This document shows positions 46,609-58,437 of a DNA stretch of 64,000 nucleotides, in pieces. A program made the translations under genes and the position numbers. Origin of the DNA: Phytophthora colocasiae (taxonomy: Eukaryota; Oomycota; Peronosporomycetes; Peronosporales; Peronosporaceae); contig JAGKQI010000039.1 in assembly GCA_018806915.1 (NCBI GenBank), forward strand, positions 47,908-111,907. Direction: 5' to 3'. The notes beneath the pieces were generated by a model. It was not told where the DNA came from. It worked only from the letters and a program-made list of their open reading frames with translations, and searched no databases. The stretch's first letter is position 1. Each line of letters starts with the position of its first letter.

Positions 46609-48599
46609 ATGTCACGCGACTCACAGGAAAGCGCTCCAATGTCCCGATTCCGGGTGTTCACGACGTCTTTAGGGTTTAAACCCAGCGGTGGAATGTCCCG
46701 CTCTTCGTCCGACCAGTCATCAGCTCGTGAACGACGCGCCAGTATGACGTCGCTGCGTCCGCTGTACGGCAACTTCACGTTGTACCTGCGAGTCCATTCG
46801 GCTCGAAACCTGCCAGCTGTAGCTCAAGGCTCGTACTGTAAATTGTATTTAGGTGATACACCTATGATCGGAGGCTTCGGACAGGGGAAACCCCTCGTTG
46901 GAGCGGACAAAAGGAAGAGCAACAGCCACCAAACGTTCCATACAAAATTTCAAATGAGTGCAACACGTGACTGTCCTGAATGGAACGAGAAGTTCCCAAA
47001 TGAACGTCAAGAATCCGAACACCGAAATTCTGACGATCCGAGTGAAGAATCACGTTCTGATATACAGTCCGGCTATTGGGGCGTGCGTCGTGCACTTACG
47101 GCAACTTCAACTTGGCGAAACCTTGGACGAATGGTTTCCTTTGTATCGAAATGACAAACCTAGTGGGGAAATTCGTCTACAGATTTGTATGCAAGAAAAT
47201 GTTGTTGTACAAAATCCCGAACGGAAATATTCCCAACCTAGTGAGGAAACAATTCAAAGACTAATGCAAGAACATCGAGAACTCGAGGAAGCACAACGGC
47301 GCGAATTGGAGCTTCAACAACAGGAAAAATGGAAGAGAATGGAGGAAGATGCAGTGAAACACGTCGGATTGGAGCAACAAATTGAACGAGAGGAGAAGTG
47401 GAGAGAGCAAAATGCGAGAAGAATCGAGCCGGTTCAAGAAGAGAATCAGAAGAAGGAGTTGGCTGGTCATTTGAAAAAGAAGAAGACTCGGATTCAGACC
47501 TACCGGCGAGTTTTAAATACCGCGGCGTTAAGAAAGAGGATAAGGTGATATTGAAACAAAAGAAGGAGGAAGTCATGGACTTTGGAATTCCAAGTGGTTA
47601 TACCATTGATCGTGCAGACTCTGGCAACAGCTATCCAAGTGAATTATCAGGATTTGGGACGATTCGTCTCTCAGTTGAAGAGTTGGAGCAGGTTGTAAAC
47701 AACGCTTTGCCCACTTCGGAGTCTTCTGATTCGACGGACTCAGAGCGTGAACGCCGTCGACGCAAGGACAAAAAGCGCCGTCACCGTAAAAAATATTCCA
47801 AGAGGAGAGTCGACAGTGACGAGTCTTCTGATGATAGCTCGTATTCTTCACGATATCGCAAGGGTTCGTCAAGAACAAAGGGATCCGGGGGAGACAGCTA
47901 CAAGAAAAGATCCATTCAAGGTTCCGTGTCGTCTCGAAGCGAAACCAGCGCGCAGAACCAACAAACCCCTGAAATTCCTACCACGTTGACGTACCCACGC
48001 AGTCATTCCGCTGTGTCATCGTCTTCAGAGGATTCGGAAGTCGAACGACGTCGAAGACGCCGTCGTAGAGCCGAACGGGCCAGGAGACGGGAAAAGGAAA
48101 GGAAGCGCCGGTCCAGACGAAAACACAAAGGTCGACGCAACTACGAAAGTAGTTATTCGTCTTCTTCGTTGTCCTCATCGTCACTGTATTCATCAGAAGA
48201 AGAACGTCTAGCCAGGAAGTTCAAGAAGAAGGAGAAGGCTCGCTCGAAGCTAGTGGAGAGTGGAGATTCCGTGCTTCAACTCAATCGTCAGGTATGCACC
48301 AGCCTAGTTACGCTAACTCGCGTACCATTGATTCCATGTCTCCTTATGTGGCGCAGCAATGGAAGCCAGAGCGCATTGACGTCGTTCAAGTCGGTGAACC
48401 CCAGGAAGGTCACGATAGTCACGTTCAGTACACGACACCCGCAGCCCTGCAACCTGTACAGAACAACTATGGGCCTGATGGAGTAGGATTCGACGAACCG
48501 GACGAACCAACTGCAACCCCTCAATACCTCGGACAAACTACCAAGGAGCAGACAAATGCGGAGTTGATGCGCTCCTTTGCTTTTAATGTAAAGCGGTAG
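46609..48599 (+). CDS. C2-domain protein 4 with coiled coil and Ser/Arg-rich tail (frame broken)
   Basis: The C2-like core starts after a Ser-rich leader: LYLRVHSARNLPAV, GSYCKLYLGDTPM, CPEWNEKF, then in the next frame MNVKNPNTEILTIRVKNHVL, PAIGACVVHL, DEWFPLYRNDKPSGEIRLQI. A coiled coil follows (QRRELELQQQEKWKRMEED). Then comes a very basic and Ser-rich tail (EVERRRRRRRRAERARRREK) and a C-terminal segment ending SFAFNVKR* at 48599. Three one-base frame changes divide it: an extra C near 46995 inside KF-QMNV, one near 47430-47460, and one near 48292 before MHQPSYANS. Protein similarity to genes 1 and 3 continues across the first break, so a single gene is intended. No introns. Confidence 0.7.
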
Positions 48600-48826
48600 A
48601 CTTGTTTGTAAAAAATGTCGGAAATTCTTACCATTCTTTGCCTACCATGTCTTCTTTTCGAGGTTCGCCAATTCCAGCATCACGTCGAAGTAACCAGGGT
48701 GTATATTATACGTTTTCTTTGTTGTATTTTGTTGTTGCCTACTCTTCACCAAAGAAACCAAAGTTGGAAACAACGGATTCACCTTCCGCGTGACATTGAC
48801 AGCAGCCTCCACTGCCGTCGACTTGT

Positions 48827-50114
48827 TCAGAGAACGCTTTCGTGTACCTGGTAGTCTGCACCAAGTAATGCAACTGACGCGACCTTGGATGCGACTTTCA
48901 CAAGCTCATCCACTCTGTTTCCATTCGGTGGAGGGGCTAAGACTGTGATCGGAGGTGATGTTATCAATTCACGAGGCAAAAACTTTTTCTTCGAACGATG
49001 TTTGTGAGTTCGACGTCGGCGAGCAGGACGCGATCTCTTGTGTTTTTTCCTGTATCGACGATGGCGCTGGTACGACTCAGACGACAGAGAGGAGGAGGAC
49101 TTCTGAATCCGAGCTTGACTTCGATTCACGTTTGCTCTTTGGTGTCTTCGTTCGGTGTGAGTGCGTTGGTTTCTCACAAAATCTCTTGAAGTTCGCATCA
49201 TTCTCTTCTTCAATACTGCGTGAAGAAAAACGGTCGCCTTGTAGGTCGATTTCACTAGGCTGTTGGGCAATTCCAACAGTTGTAGCTTGATTTCTAGAGG
49301 TCTGAGACCTTTGACCGTACAAGTCATCATCAAGTGCACGTCCTTCAGAATCCGGTTCCTGAGCAGATGACGGACGATCTGTTTGGTCTCAGGAAAAATG
49401 TTCACGTGGTTTGTCTTCGTTTCGACCTTCGGTATTTTCTTTCTGGTTAGTCTAACAGACGTCGCTTGTCTTCACTTTGACGATTCTTCTCAAATGTTCG
49501 AGCATCATTTGGCAGGGAACTTGGACCTCGAGCCAAGGGAGAAAGTGTGGGGCACTCGATCTTTTTCAGCAGCAATTGCAGTCGAATATGGCCAGTCTGA
49601 AAAGGGCCTTTGCGTAGGGAAACCATTGATCCAATCCCCCAGTATCAATGAGGTTCTTGAGATTTATCACACAAACTCCGATAATTGGACGGTAAAGCAA
49701 GTTTTGCTGGCTTTTCACGAGAATGGAGAGTATGCTCACAGTCGGATCGTTGACGCGAATCTCGAACTTAGTGTTCCACATGGGATTGTTATTGAGCACT
49801 AGCGCTTTGTTGGTCTTGAAGGACTGCAACTCGCTGCTCGAGAAGTAGTTAAACATCGTGTTCAGCATGGTATTCTCCACCATCGGAGTGTTGGCTACGA
49901 ACATCTTGCAGTACGCTAGTTGCGACTTGAAATGGACGTTTTGGGTCGAGTGGACGGTAACATACAGCGTGCTAAAAGCTGGCAGCGCGGCAACATGACG
50001 CAATATTGTATGCCGGACTATCGGAGTGTCTATGGCTGGATCGGATGAGTAACTTGACGAGGAGGAATACGAAGAATAGGAAAGAGGTCTGTGCCGCTGA
50101 GTCTTGTGAGGCAT
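48827..50114 (-). CDS. C2-domain protein 5, divergent orientation, basic Ser-rich tail (frame broken)
   Basis: This fifth member of the cluster runs on the opposite strand. After a Ser/Tyr-rich leader (PLSYSSYSSSSSYSSD), the C2-like core reads LYVTVHSTQNVHF, AYCKMFVANTPMV, NPMWNTKFEIRV, ILSILVKSQQNLLYRPIIG and LDQWFPYAK. The next strand is out of frame (GHIRLQLLLKK appears after a one-base change near 49600). The tail continues through further frame changes as a hydrophilic region (RFSSRSIEEENDANFKRF), then a basic run (YQRHRRYRKKHKRSRPARRR). It ends NRVDELVKVASKVASVALLG... at 48827. It is the most diverged core, with no acidic calcium ligands. Start at 50114 is chosen because an initiator-like motif abuts it. 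Confidence 0.65.
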
Positions 50115-50126
50115 TTTGCCGAATGA
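50113..50126 (-). promoter_or_regulatory. Initiator-like motif at the start of C2 gene 5
   Basis: The minus-strand sequence TCATTCGGCAAAAT runs straight into the ATG at 50114. It matches the first part (TCATTY.NCA) of the oomycete initiator. The overlap with the ATG leaves almost no leader, so the real start may be a later Met. Confidence 0.35.
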
Positions 50127-50847
50127 AAGACACACACACACGGCCTAGACGTGCCTCTAAAACGCGTTACTTTAAAAACTTCGGAGTAATGTGTAAACGT
50201 ATCGAAACAATGATCGACATTATGTACACACGGGAGCCAGTAGGCTTGGTAAATGAACCTGCACGTTACGTTAAAGTTTTCTGTAGAATGAGTATTCGTC
50301 TGTCTCGAAGCTACACGTACGGTGAGCAGCACTTACTTATCGTTAAGAAATCACCGCAAGCTCTCTTGTTTTATTATTATTTTTTACTTTGTTGAACTCG
50401 TTCTCTTCTTCGCTCATAACAACGAAGCCATTATAGTGTATTTGAAAAAAAACGTTTGACGTGATTCCAGAGAAGTTAGTGCAATCCCTGCAATTGAACG
50501 AGAGTTACCCAACCCGATCCTTTCCAGAAAGCATGGTACAGTACTGCCAATTTAACAGCAACACAACGACATCTTCACGCGATTGTCGTAGCAGCCTTTC
50601 CTGAGTTTTCATTGCCAACTTTGTCAATCATCTCCTTTGCGTTGTATGTACTGCACGCTAGTGACTTTATGATATGAGCAGCAAATATCTGACCAGTCAA
50701 ACTGGTAAGATGAAGTGAAATGTGCTGCGAAAAGGAATCTACAGTGATGAGTTCGTCAATTTATGATAAAAATCCCTCTATAAACTCTTTGAAAGCCGTT
50801 CGAACTATCTACCATTACGGCTATGAGTAGAAAATGTGATACTGACA
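50127..50847. other. Intergenic region between C2 gene 5 and the sirtuin gene
   Basis: About 720 bp, AT-rich, with no supported coding sequence or repeat. It contains the promoter side of C2 gene 5 and the 3' flank of the sirtuin gene. Confidence 0.5.
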
Positions 50848-52740
50848 CTATAAGCACTGCGTGAACCGATGTCTGCCGCCCTTGTGCTTGTATCTCCTCT
50901 TGGGATAGCAATCCCCACACAAATCGTAATCGAAGCAATCGCTACAAGCAAATTAAAATCATCAGTTTACACTATTTAGTAACATCAATGTTCAACAGCA
51001 CGTACTTGCAGCGGTAGTGAACAGTTTTGCACCCCGACCCAGGCTCAGCGTCTGTATCAATGCGCTTTTCGCATCGATTACTGAAGAAAATAGACAAAAT
51101 ATTAGAGAGAAAAACTAATAACACAACAATTGGGAACGTACCACACGATGTCCTCTGCAAATTCTTCATCGTTCTCCACCTCTTCCAGATAATCTTCTTC
51201 TTCATCAACTTCATCTTCATCATTCATTCCAGCAGCCAATTTGTTCTTGCACTGGCATTCCCCAAAGCAGAAGACGTGCTTGCCATTTGTATCCTCGTGC
51301 GAAAGAACCTGGCTGTAGTGCATGACTGGTTTCATTTTTGCTGCTTTAATTGCATTCGGGTCCAGATCCCAATTCGCCTCAGCGCAAATGTAGCGGATAA
51401 TATCGTCACAGTCGCCCAAAAGAGACAAATCAAACTCCTCTTCCCCATCTTCATCCCTCTTGTTGTTACTGACGCGGCTCATCGTTCCTCCCGTCGACAG
51501 TTTTTTCGATTTTAACTTTTTCTTCTTCAGTGCAGTCTTGTTGATCACCACCTGAGGGATGTGAGACGGCAAATAGCCCGGAATTTCCATCACAGGAGCC
51601 ACTTTCAGTGACGTGCCCATAACGAGAAGCAGATCTGCCTGCAGTCGGTCCTTTGTGATCATCGTACTCACTTTATCGTCCAGGAATTTCACCAAAAACG
51701 TGATTTCTGGCTTGAGCACTCCACGACAATTCGGTTCTGAACAAGTTGGGATAACCCACAGCTTGAAATAACAGACATCAACGAGCTCGTAGCCGTACTC
51801 GTTTCTTGCATCCGCATGCACTTGGAAAAGGCCAAAACTCCGTGGCAAAGGAATACATTTGCTCCACTCCTGCCGCTTGCTCCAACTCCATCGATATTCT
51901 GCGTATACACGCGCAAGAGCTTCTTTTGTCCTGCCAAAAGCTTCAAAAACCAGTGTGTGGGCGATGGCTTGGGCGAATTGGCGAATGCATTGCGACACTT
52001 CACTTCAAAAAATGGCGCCGGATCGTCTCGGAAATAGTCGATTTGGAAACAAACACTCCGGTTCGGGCAGCACCACGTCCATTTTACGAGCCATGGCGTA
52101 GATACCGTCCGCTTGGATCGGAAGTCTGGGATGCCACAAGGACACACTGATGCCTGCTCCAGCAATGACGACGATCTTCTTGGCCTTCTTTACGCACTTC
52201 TAGGAACAAGAAATCGGCAGTGGAGTCCAGATTTTTACGAGGAAAGAGCACTCATCAGGTTGACTTTGGCTTCTTGGAGACACTCCGTAGCAGCTTGTAT
52301 TGCTCAGTTAGGATTGAGGCAGACTGGAAAGGGCTTGCCACAAGCTGCATGGTACCTGTATTGAAGCAATTATAAAAAACCATAAATGTTACAGCTTATT
52401 ACAATAGTTTACTAACTTGTAGTGTTGTGTTCTAGAGGACAAAAGGAAAAGAAATGTTTGGTTGACTCTACACTCTGGAACAGTTGTTCGCAATTTACGC
52501 TGCGCAACATGGTGTTTCTGCTAAAGTTCTGGAGTGGCGGTGGCATATCAAAACACTCGGTACTTTGCTTGCGTCGCTTCTTTCTTGTTAAGGTTGGAGC
52601 CATAACTTTCATCGTCCGGAGTCGTCATCATCGTCCGAATACTCTGGAATCTGCTGCGCCGGACGACAGAACGGCATAGTCCACGATCCGTCCGTTTGGC
52701 CTTTCGGGCGGGCTCGGTCATTCCTTTCGGATAGCGCCAT
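50848..52740 (-). CDS. Sirtuin (Sir2-type NAD+-dependent deacylase) with C-terminal ZZ zinc finger
   Basis: Sir2 motifs on the minus strand: VVIAGAGIS and CGIPDFRSK (NAD binding, in adjacent frames), TQNIDG, LCHG (catalytic His), PTCSEPNCRGVLKPEI (zinc Cys pair), ADLLLVMGTSLKVAPV and PQVVINK. After an acidic linker (DEVDEEEDYLEEVENDEEF) two introns (51081-51141 and 50942-51005) splice in frame to CNRCEKRI...HYRCNDCFDYDLCGDCY...HKGGRHRF, a ZZ-type zinc finger, ending FTQCL* at 50848. A further 61-bp intron (52356-52416) and an ATG at 52740 (MALSERNDRARPKG) are proposed for the 5' end, less surely. At least four one-base frame changes break the catalytic domain (about 52135, 52115, 51890 and 51845). 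ZZ fingers often bind histone tails or SUMO, so a chromatin role is inferred. Confidence 0.75.
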
Positions 52741-53588
52741 CATTACAGTTTGAGTTTTATATTATTCGGCGTTTTTTTTACAAAACGAAGGCTTGTGTCC
52801 GATGAAGGCGAATCTGGGAGTGAGCACCTGTACAGAGGGGGTACGTTTTTTTTTGTTTTTCTTAGTTTGTAAGTCTTCGGGATAAGCTACGATTACACCT
52901 GGAACTGGGTAAAGAATGAAGCAAGCGCTGCAGACCACTGGTTGAGGGATGGGGAGGGAGCTGGAACGCAACGACAAAAGAGTAAGTTGCACGATAATAG
53001 ACTACGATTTAGGTCAGCAACGTGTGTGTTTTATTTGAAGATTTAAGTTGATAGAGGAATTGAAAGACAACATCATTTGCTGGAGGAACATGATCGTTTT
53101 GTGGAAGCGTGTGATCGAAAAGAACTGGGAGTTCTTCTTGATTTTTGCATCGCTGGCTTCTCAGAACGATGTCATGTAAATTTGGAGTAGAGTGGGATTG
53201 GATTTTAGAGCTGCAGTGGAAGTGAATGCTGTTTGTAAAGAATCTTGTGGACTATGGGTCATGATAGATGTAAGCTTTTAGTGAAGCGGTTTGAGATCTG
53301 GGTTCTCCTGAAAAATCTCGGTACTAGCATGGTATCCAAAGATTGACCGTACACTCTCACGGAATGAGAATGGTGATACACTGAGTGACGTATAAACAAA
53401 AAATGCCACTTGCCATTTGCCCTTGAACTGATGTGAATTTACTTTTAGTACGTGTAACCGCACGTAGGATGGAGTCATGATGGATGCAGTAAACGCTTAA
53501 GCGCTTCCCAATTTCATTTGATCATCAACAACGATTTGTACAAGTTCGACTCTGTTGTTGGTTCACGGACCGTGAAGACATGTATGTT
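52741..53588. other. Spacer between the sirtuin gene and the copia element
   Basis: No supported gene. A 76-codon minus-strand frame (52992-52762) has a Cys/hydrophobic start and a basic middle, but I cannot identify it. It may be 5' leader of the sirtuin gene. Confidence 0.4.
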
Positions 53589-53593
53589 TGGTA

Positions 53594-53788
53594 AATAATG
53601 ATTGCGCGTATTCTTGACGATGCAAAATGAAAAGTGATCATATTAGTAAAGACTTCCTCCTACTCGCTAGCTATTGATCCATCTCTAGAACACTCGAAGC
53701 CTCACCAAACTGAATCCTCTGCTGTGCGAGAGTTGCTGCTGTCCTGTCCGTGCAGATTGGAGCAAATCTTCTTTCTAGAACTCCGACA
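53594..53788 (-). repeat. 3' LTR of the copia element
   Basis: Matches 58438-58642 over its whole length, from AATAATGATTGCGCG to CTCCGACA on the plus strand. It is preceded by the TGGTA target duplication at 53589. Confidence 0.93.
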
Positions 53789-53797
53789 CTCCCCCTC
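53789..53797 (-). other. Polypurine tract of the copia element
   Basis: On the minus strand GAGGGGGAG abuts the TGTCGGAG start of the 3' LTR, as expected for the plus-strand primer of reverse transcription. Confidence 0.85.
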
Positions 53798-53849
53798 AAC
53801 TCGCACTCTGAGTTGTAGAGTTCGTGACGCCACTTTCCTCACGAAGCTT

Positions 53850-56800
53850 CCACTAATTGCGGTGTTGGAATCGCCTGGTAAAATAGGGTCAGCTAGCTGC
53901 CTGGCATTCGACGGTACGTGCTGCAACTGAATGGTTACCCGCTTCCAACGGTGAGTCTCTGACGTAGAAGTGTGCGACGAAGGTCAATGTGTTTCGCTCG
54001 CGGCGTACCATGTATCCTTGGTTTGTCGCGATACTGATGGCCCGACTGGTTATCCAAGTAGATTGTTGATGCACTGCAGAAGTTTGAATCTCCATTTCGG
54101 TAAGCAAATACCGAAAGCCAAATCGCTACTTGAGCCGCACAGAGCTAATGCAATGTACTCTGCCTCAGCAGAGTGACCAGAGCAACTTCAACGCCAGTTT
54201 GTCGTTTCCACTCTTGTACACGACTGGTCCTCCTCAAAGCAGCAGTAGTACTCCCGGGGAAGGATGTAGATCGACGGCTTGCGCTTTTGTCACCCACCCC
54301 AATTTTGCGTCAGCAAAGGTCTGTAGTGTGAAACGTGCCGAACGCTTATTTCAGAACAAGATCCCATGTGTGAGTTGTACGCTTTCAGGTACTTGAGGAA
54401 CTCGGACTTGCAGCGCGCCAGTGCATTTCACGAGGCTGTTCATTGAAAGCCTGGGACAAAGTAGATAGAGATGCACTTAATGTCCGGTCGTGTAGCATTA
54501 GCAGACGTAGAGAAGAGATCCAATCAGCTCGCGATACTCAGGTGCGATTGCGGTGCAGGTATCATTAGAGTCGTCAGGTTAAAATCTTGACCCAAAGAAC
54601 CATGGGGTTTCGAACAGGATTGCATCCATGTAGGCTAAATTTCTCTATATCTTGAAATCAAAACTGCGTCTGTCATGAGCAAAAGCTCCACCCTTCTCCA
54701 CTGCGTACTGAATCTCCATACCCAGCGCGTATCAAGCTTCTCCAAGTGACTTCAGTGTGAAATGTTCCAGCATTGGAGTTCGTCAGTAAATTTTAGTCCA
54801 GCCATCTCGATCACTCTTGCACCCAATTAGAAGATCATCCACGTGCAAGATAATGAAGACAAACGAGCTGGTTTTCCCCATCTAGTGCCTGACGAACAAG
54901 CATGCGGATCAGCACGACTTACTGCTCAAATCCCATCGAAATGAACACAGATCGAATTTTCTTGTACCAAACCGCTGCCAGCCGGCTTTCCGAGGCCAGC
55001 ATACAAACTTCGTCTCAGCTTGCACACCATGCCTTCCAGGAATATTCACCAGCGGTGGAGCCATGTACACATCTTCTTCTGAGGTCTCCATTAAGAAGTA
55101 CAGGTCTCGACGTCAAACTGGCGGATGATCAATCCCTATTTGCAACACACCGCAAAGAACACCCGAATAGTGTTTGTACTAAGCAACGGGAGAGTAGGTA
55201 CTGAAGTAGTCAATTCCACGCGTCTGCAAGTACCCAAGCGCGATGGCATTTTAAGCGTGCCTTGCCAGCGTACGATTTCGCCTTTCTCAATAAAACTTGT
55301 GCGCAAATACCCACTTGATGACCCGATGACTTTTACTCCTGGTGGTCGGCGAACCACATCCCACGGCGTGATGATTTCTAATGTGAGCTCAGATTTCTCG
55401 CCTGATTGCCTCTTTCTTCACTGCTGCGATTCTGGTGACGACATCGCTGGCGGCATAACTCTTGCGGTACATCTGTCGCCGAGAGCGCGATTTCTTTATT
55501 ACTCGTCAAGGCGCTGCCGCGCCAAGTTCCCGGGTTCATCAATGTCACTTCCACTCCGATTTGTAATTGCAGGCGCGTCTGACAGCAATGGTAACGCACC
55601 ATTCAATGTCAGAATCATCACCATTATTAGAGTAATCGTGGAGCGGTATGCAGAAAGTGACTGAGGCTTCGTAGATCCACCACTAAAGACCAGTTGATCA
55701 CCATGAGTCAGTGAAATAGCGAGCGTTTTGAGGGACCAAAGCTGATTCATCGCGGGTAGCTTGTTGAATTTGAGTAACACTAGAAGTTTGCCGTGATGCA
55801 GGGGAACGCGTGGAGCTGAACTCGCAGTTATTTGACGAGTCATCTCACTTGGTAACAAAGGATGTGGCAGTACTTGTGCGTTCTCCATCGGCGCGGTAAT
55901 GCGTCGGGTGTTGTGGCATGACAGCGGAGTTTCGATGCCTTGAATCTCTCGTCTCTCCCCCTCAATCGGAATGACTGCCGATACTTGCTTCTCACGGGAT
56001 TGAACTGGTCTGTTATTATTTCCATGTCCACAGCGCCATCATCCGCTATCTCGTCAATAATCAATGAAGCTTCAGCACTTGGGGTTAGTGGATTTGTCAT
56101 CATTCAGTGCGCTTCGTGCCCACATCATTATCATCAATTATAGGTCACTAACCAACTTGGCGTTTTCACGGCTTTCCAGCACGGGTACGTCGCCGATATC
56201 CAGAAGCAGCACGCTCGTCCCAATATAACCGATCGCAATGTCATAATCGATCATCATCTAGATCCCGCACACGATATGCCTTTGAAGTTTCAGCGCAACG
56301 CAAGAAACCAAACAGCAGGTGTGCGCTTTGCATCCAGTTTTGTCCGCTTTACCTTGTCGATGTGGACGAAGCCTTTCGCACGCAAACACTCGCACATAGT
56401 CCAGCACTGGTTTGGATCCGGTAAGAACCTCAAACGGACTCATACCACCAGGTCGGGCGTATTCGCGGGATCCCCTGTGAGCTGTATGTGCACCGCGGTC
56501 CCCATAATCGGCTTCTCCCACCACTTGCGCTCAACTTGCATGCCAAGTGCAGCATCGATCGCGCCATCTCCGTGACGGTCCCTGTTCATACGTTCTGCAA
56601 GACCATTTTGCTGTGGTGAGTACGGTGCCGTCCGTCTGATGAAACACGATCCCGTGCTTCACGCAGAACGAATTCAATCGCTTGTTCACGTACTCACCAC
56701 CGTTATCACTCCTTAAACACTTCGCTCGTCGTCCCATATTATGGGTTTCACCACCTAACGCGAAATACTCCTCGAACTTTGTCCAAATACCACAGACTTG

Positions 56801-58300
56801 TTGGGAATCAAGTACACGTGAACAAATCTCGTGAAGTCATCGATAAAAGTGAGCATGTAGCGAGCGCCACCTTTTTGACACGAGGCTTAATGGGGCCCAT
56901 TACGTCAGGAATGCACGATCTCCGAACGGCTGAGATGTCTTCACTTCACTTCCAGACCGGTGTACCTGAAGCCTGGACTTGTCGACATCTTCCCGCAGGC
57001 ACATAACCCTCACAAATGCCGTTATTTTGTCGGGAAGTTCCGGCACTACATCTACATGCAGCGCTAATCAATTTCATCTTGGTGTCGGACACGTGACCAA
57101 ATCGTGTGCGTGCCACAACGCACTATCATCTTCACTCTTTCGCTTCACAACCGCCTCAGCGACGCTTCTTCTGGTGCTTTTCTTTGCTGTACGATTTCCA
57201 CGCAAACAACTTGCCTTCTTTCCGGATCACAGCCACGTTATCATTCACCACTAGTTTGGCCTTGCCGTGATTTCAAACTGCACCAGAGACGCCATGAGCG
57301 GTCAATGCAGGCACCGATACGAGTCTTCTAACCAGCATGCCGGGACACATACAACACGTCCGTCAAACTCACTTTTGACCCATTCTGAAGCGCAAATCGC
57401 ACCGTTCCGCTTCCCCTCGCAGCTAGACGCATCTCCGCTCGCCACTGTAATTGTAATCGCTGACTGCCAACTCCCGAAATTCATCAAAATCGCCACGTTC
57501 ACCAGTCGTAGCGGCAGCTAGCGCTAACACTATCCAGCAACCACGTTTTGTACGTTCTATATAGCATATCACACGTCGCAGAAGGAAAACACAAACTCAA
57601 TCTCCATCATCTCATGCCGTCTTCTTCATAGGGCAGTTCTACTTGTTTTGTAGACCATTTCTGGCCCCGCACTCAAAACATTTTCCTGGGAAAGGTACTG
57701 TGGTTCCTCCACGCCACGCTCCAGCAGATTACTGCCTCTGCCTCGTCCACGGCCGCATCCACGTCCACAGTATCCTCGACCACCTCCACGTTGTGCAGTT
57801 GCCTTGAATGCTGTCTCAGCTTCTGATCTCGCTTCTGCAGCGATCTCAAACTCGCGACGGAGTTTATCTCCTTGGCATCCAGTAGTGACCTCGTCTCGCT
57901 CTGGGTCTCAATGATTGCGTACCATGGCATCGTATTCAGAAGGGAGGCTGCCGAGTAGAATAGCCATCTTCTCGTCCTCGTTCACGTTGTCGCCGGCGGC
58001 GCACTAAGTTTCAGGCAAAGTTCATCAAGAGTTTAACATCATGCTCCATCATAGGTTTGCTCCATACTCTCCATCGAAAAACTCTCATGTAATGGCTGCT
58101 TTCAGAGTTGCACTCCGGTTGATGCAGAGCTTTTCTTAGAGAGAAAGTTTTCAGCGTCTCCCACGCGTCAGTTCGCCGTCTTGCACTCTCTAACGCATGG
58201 ACTGGTACGTAGGTGAGCATTTTCCCAACGAGCACTGCCAGAGCGCTACATATCCTCCGGCTTTTCCACTGGGATCATCCCGTTGCACCGCCGACTCTGA
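53850..58300 (-). pseudogene. copia Gag-Pol polyprotein, many frame breaks
   Basis: Recognisable blocks in minus-strand order are as follows. Gag: AWETLKTFSLRK near 58165 and NEDEKMAILLGSLPSEYDAM near 57970. A degenerate zinc knuckle, CFECGARNG, near 57675. Integrase core: KCLRSDNGGEYVNK near 56715, then MSPFEVLTGSKPVLDYVRVF near 56430. Reverse transcriptase: WDVVRRPPGVKVIGS near 55360 and VFIILHVDDLLIG near 54865, keeping the catalytic DD. RNase H: HSAEAEYIAL near 54170. Frames change repeatedly and stops intervene, so no full product is possible as written. The protease block was not identified. Confidence 0.85.
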
Positions 58301-58422
58301 CTTCACCTCAACGTATCCAATAGGTCCTTGCGCGCTTATAAGCGCCAGCCTGAAACGCTAGAATTCCCACATCGTAGTAGTTCTCGTCCGGCCAAGAACG
58401 TCGTTTCGGACCGCTGAGCGTT

Positions 58423-58437
58423 GTTGGGCTCATAACC
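58423..58437 (-). other. Primer-binding site resembling the tRNA-Met anticodon arm
   Basis: Immediately inside the 5' LTR, the plus strand reads GTTGGGCTCATAACC. This is close to the anticodon stem-loop of initiator tRNA-Met, including the CAT anticodon in its CTCATAA loop. The minus (sense) strand is therefore complementary to the middle of the tRNA and not to its CCA end. Some copia-group elements, Drosophila copia among them, prime with a half-tRNA in this way. Confidence 0.75.

Noticed and set aside
51027..51515. 162-codon plus-strand frame
   Set aside because: Antisense to the sirtuin linker and catalytic exon, which carries clear motifs.
54902..55664. Plus-strand frames of 100 and 179 codons within the copia element
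   Set aside because: They are antisense to reverse transcriptase and contain no domain of their own.
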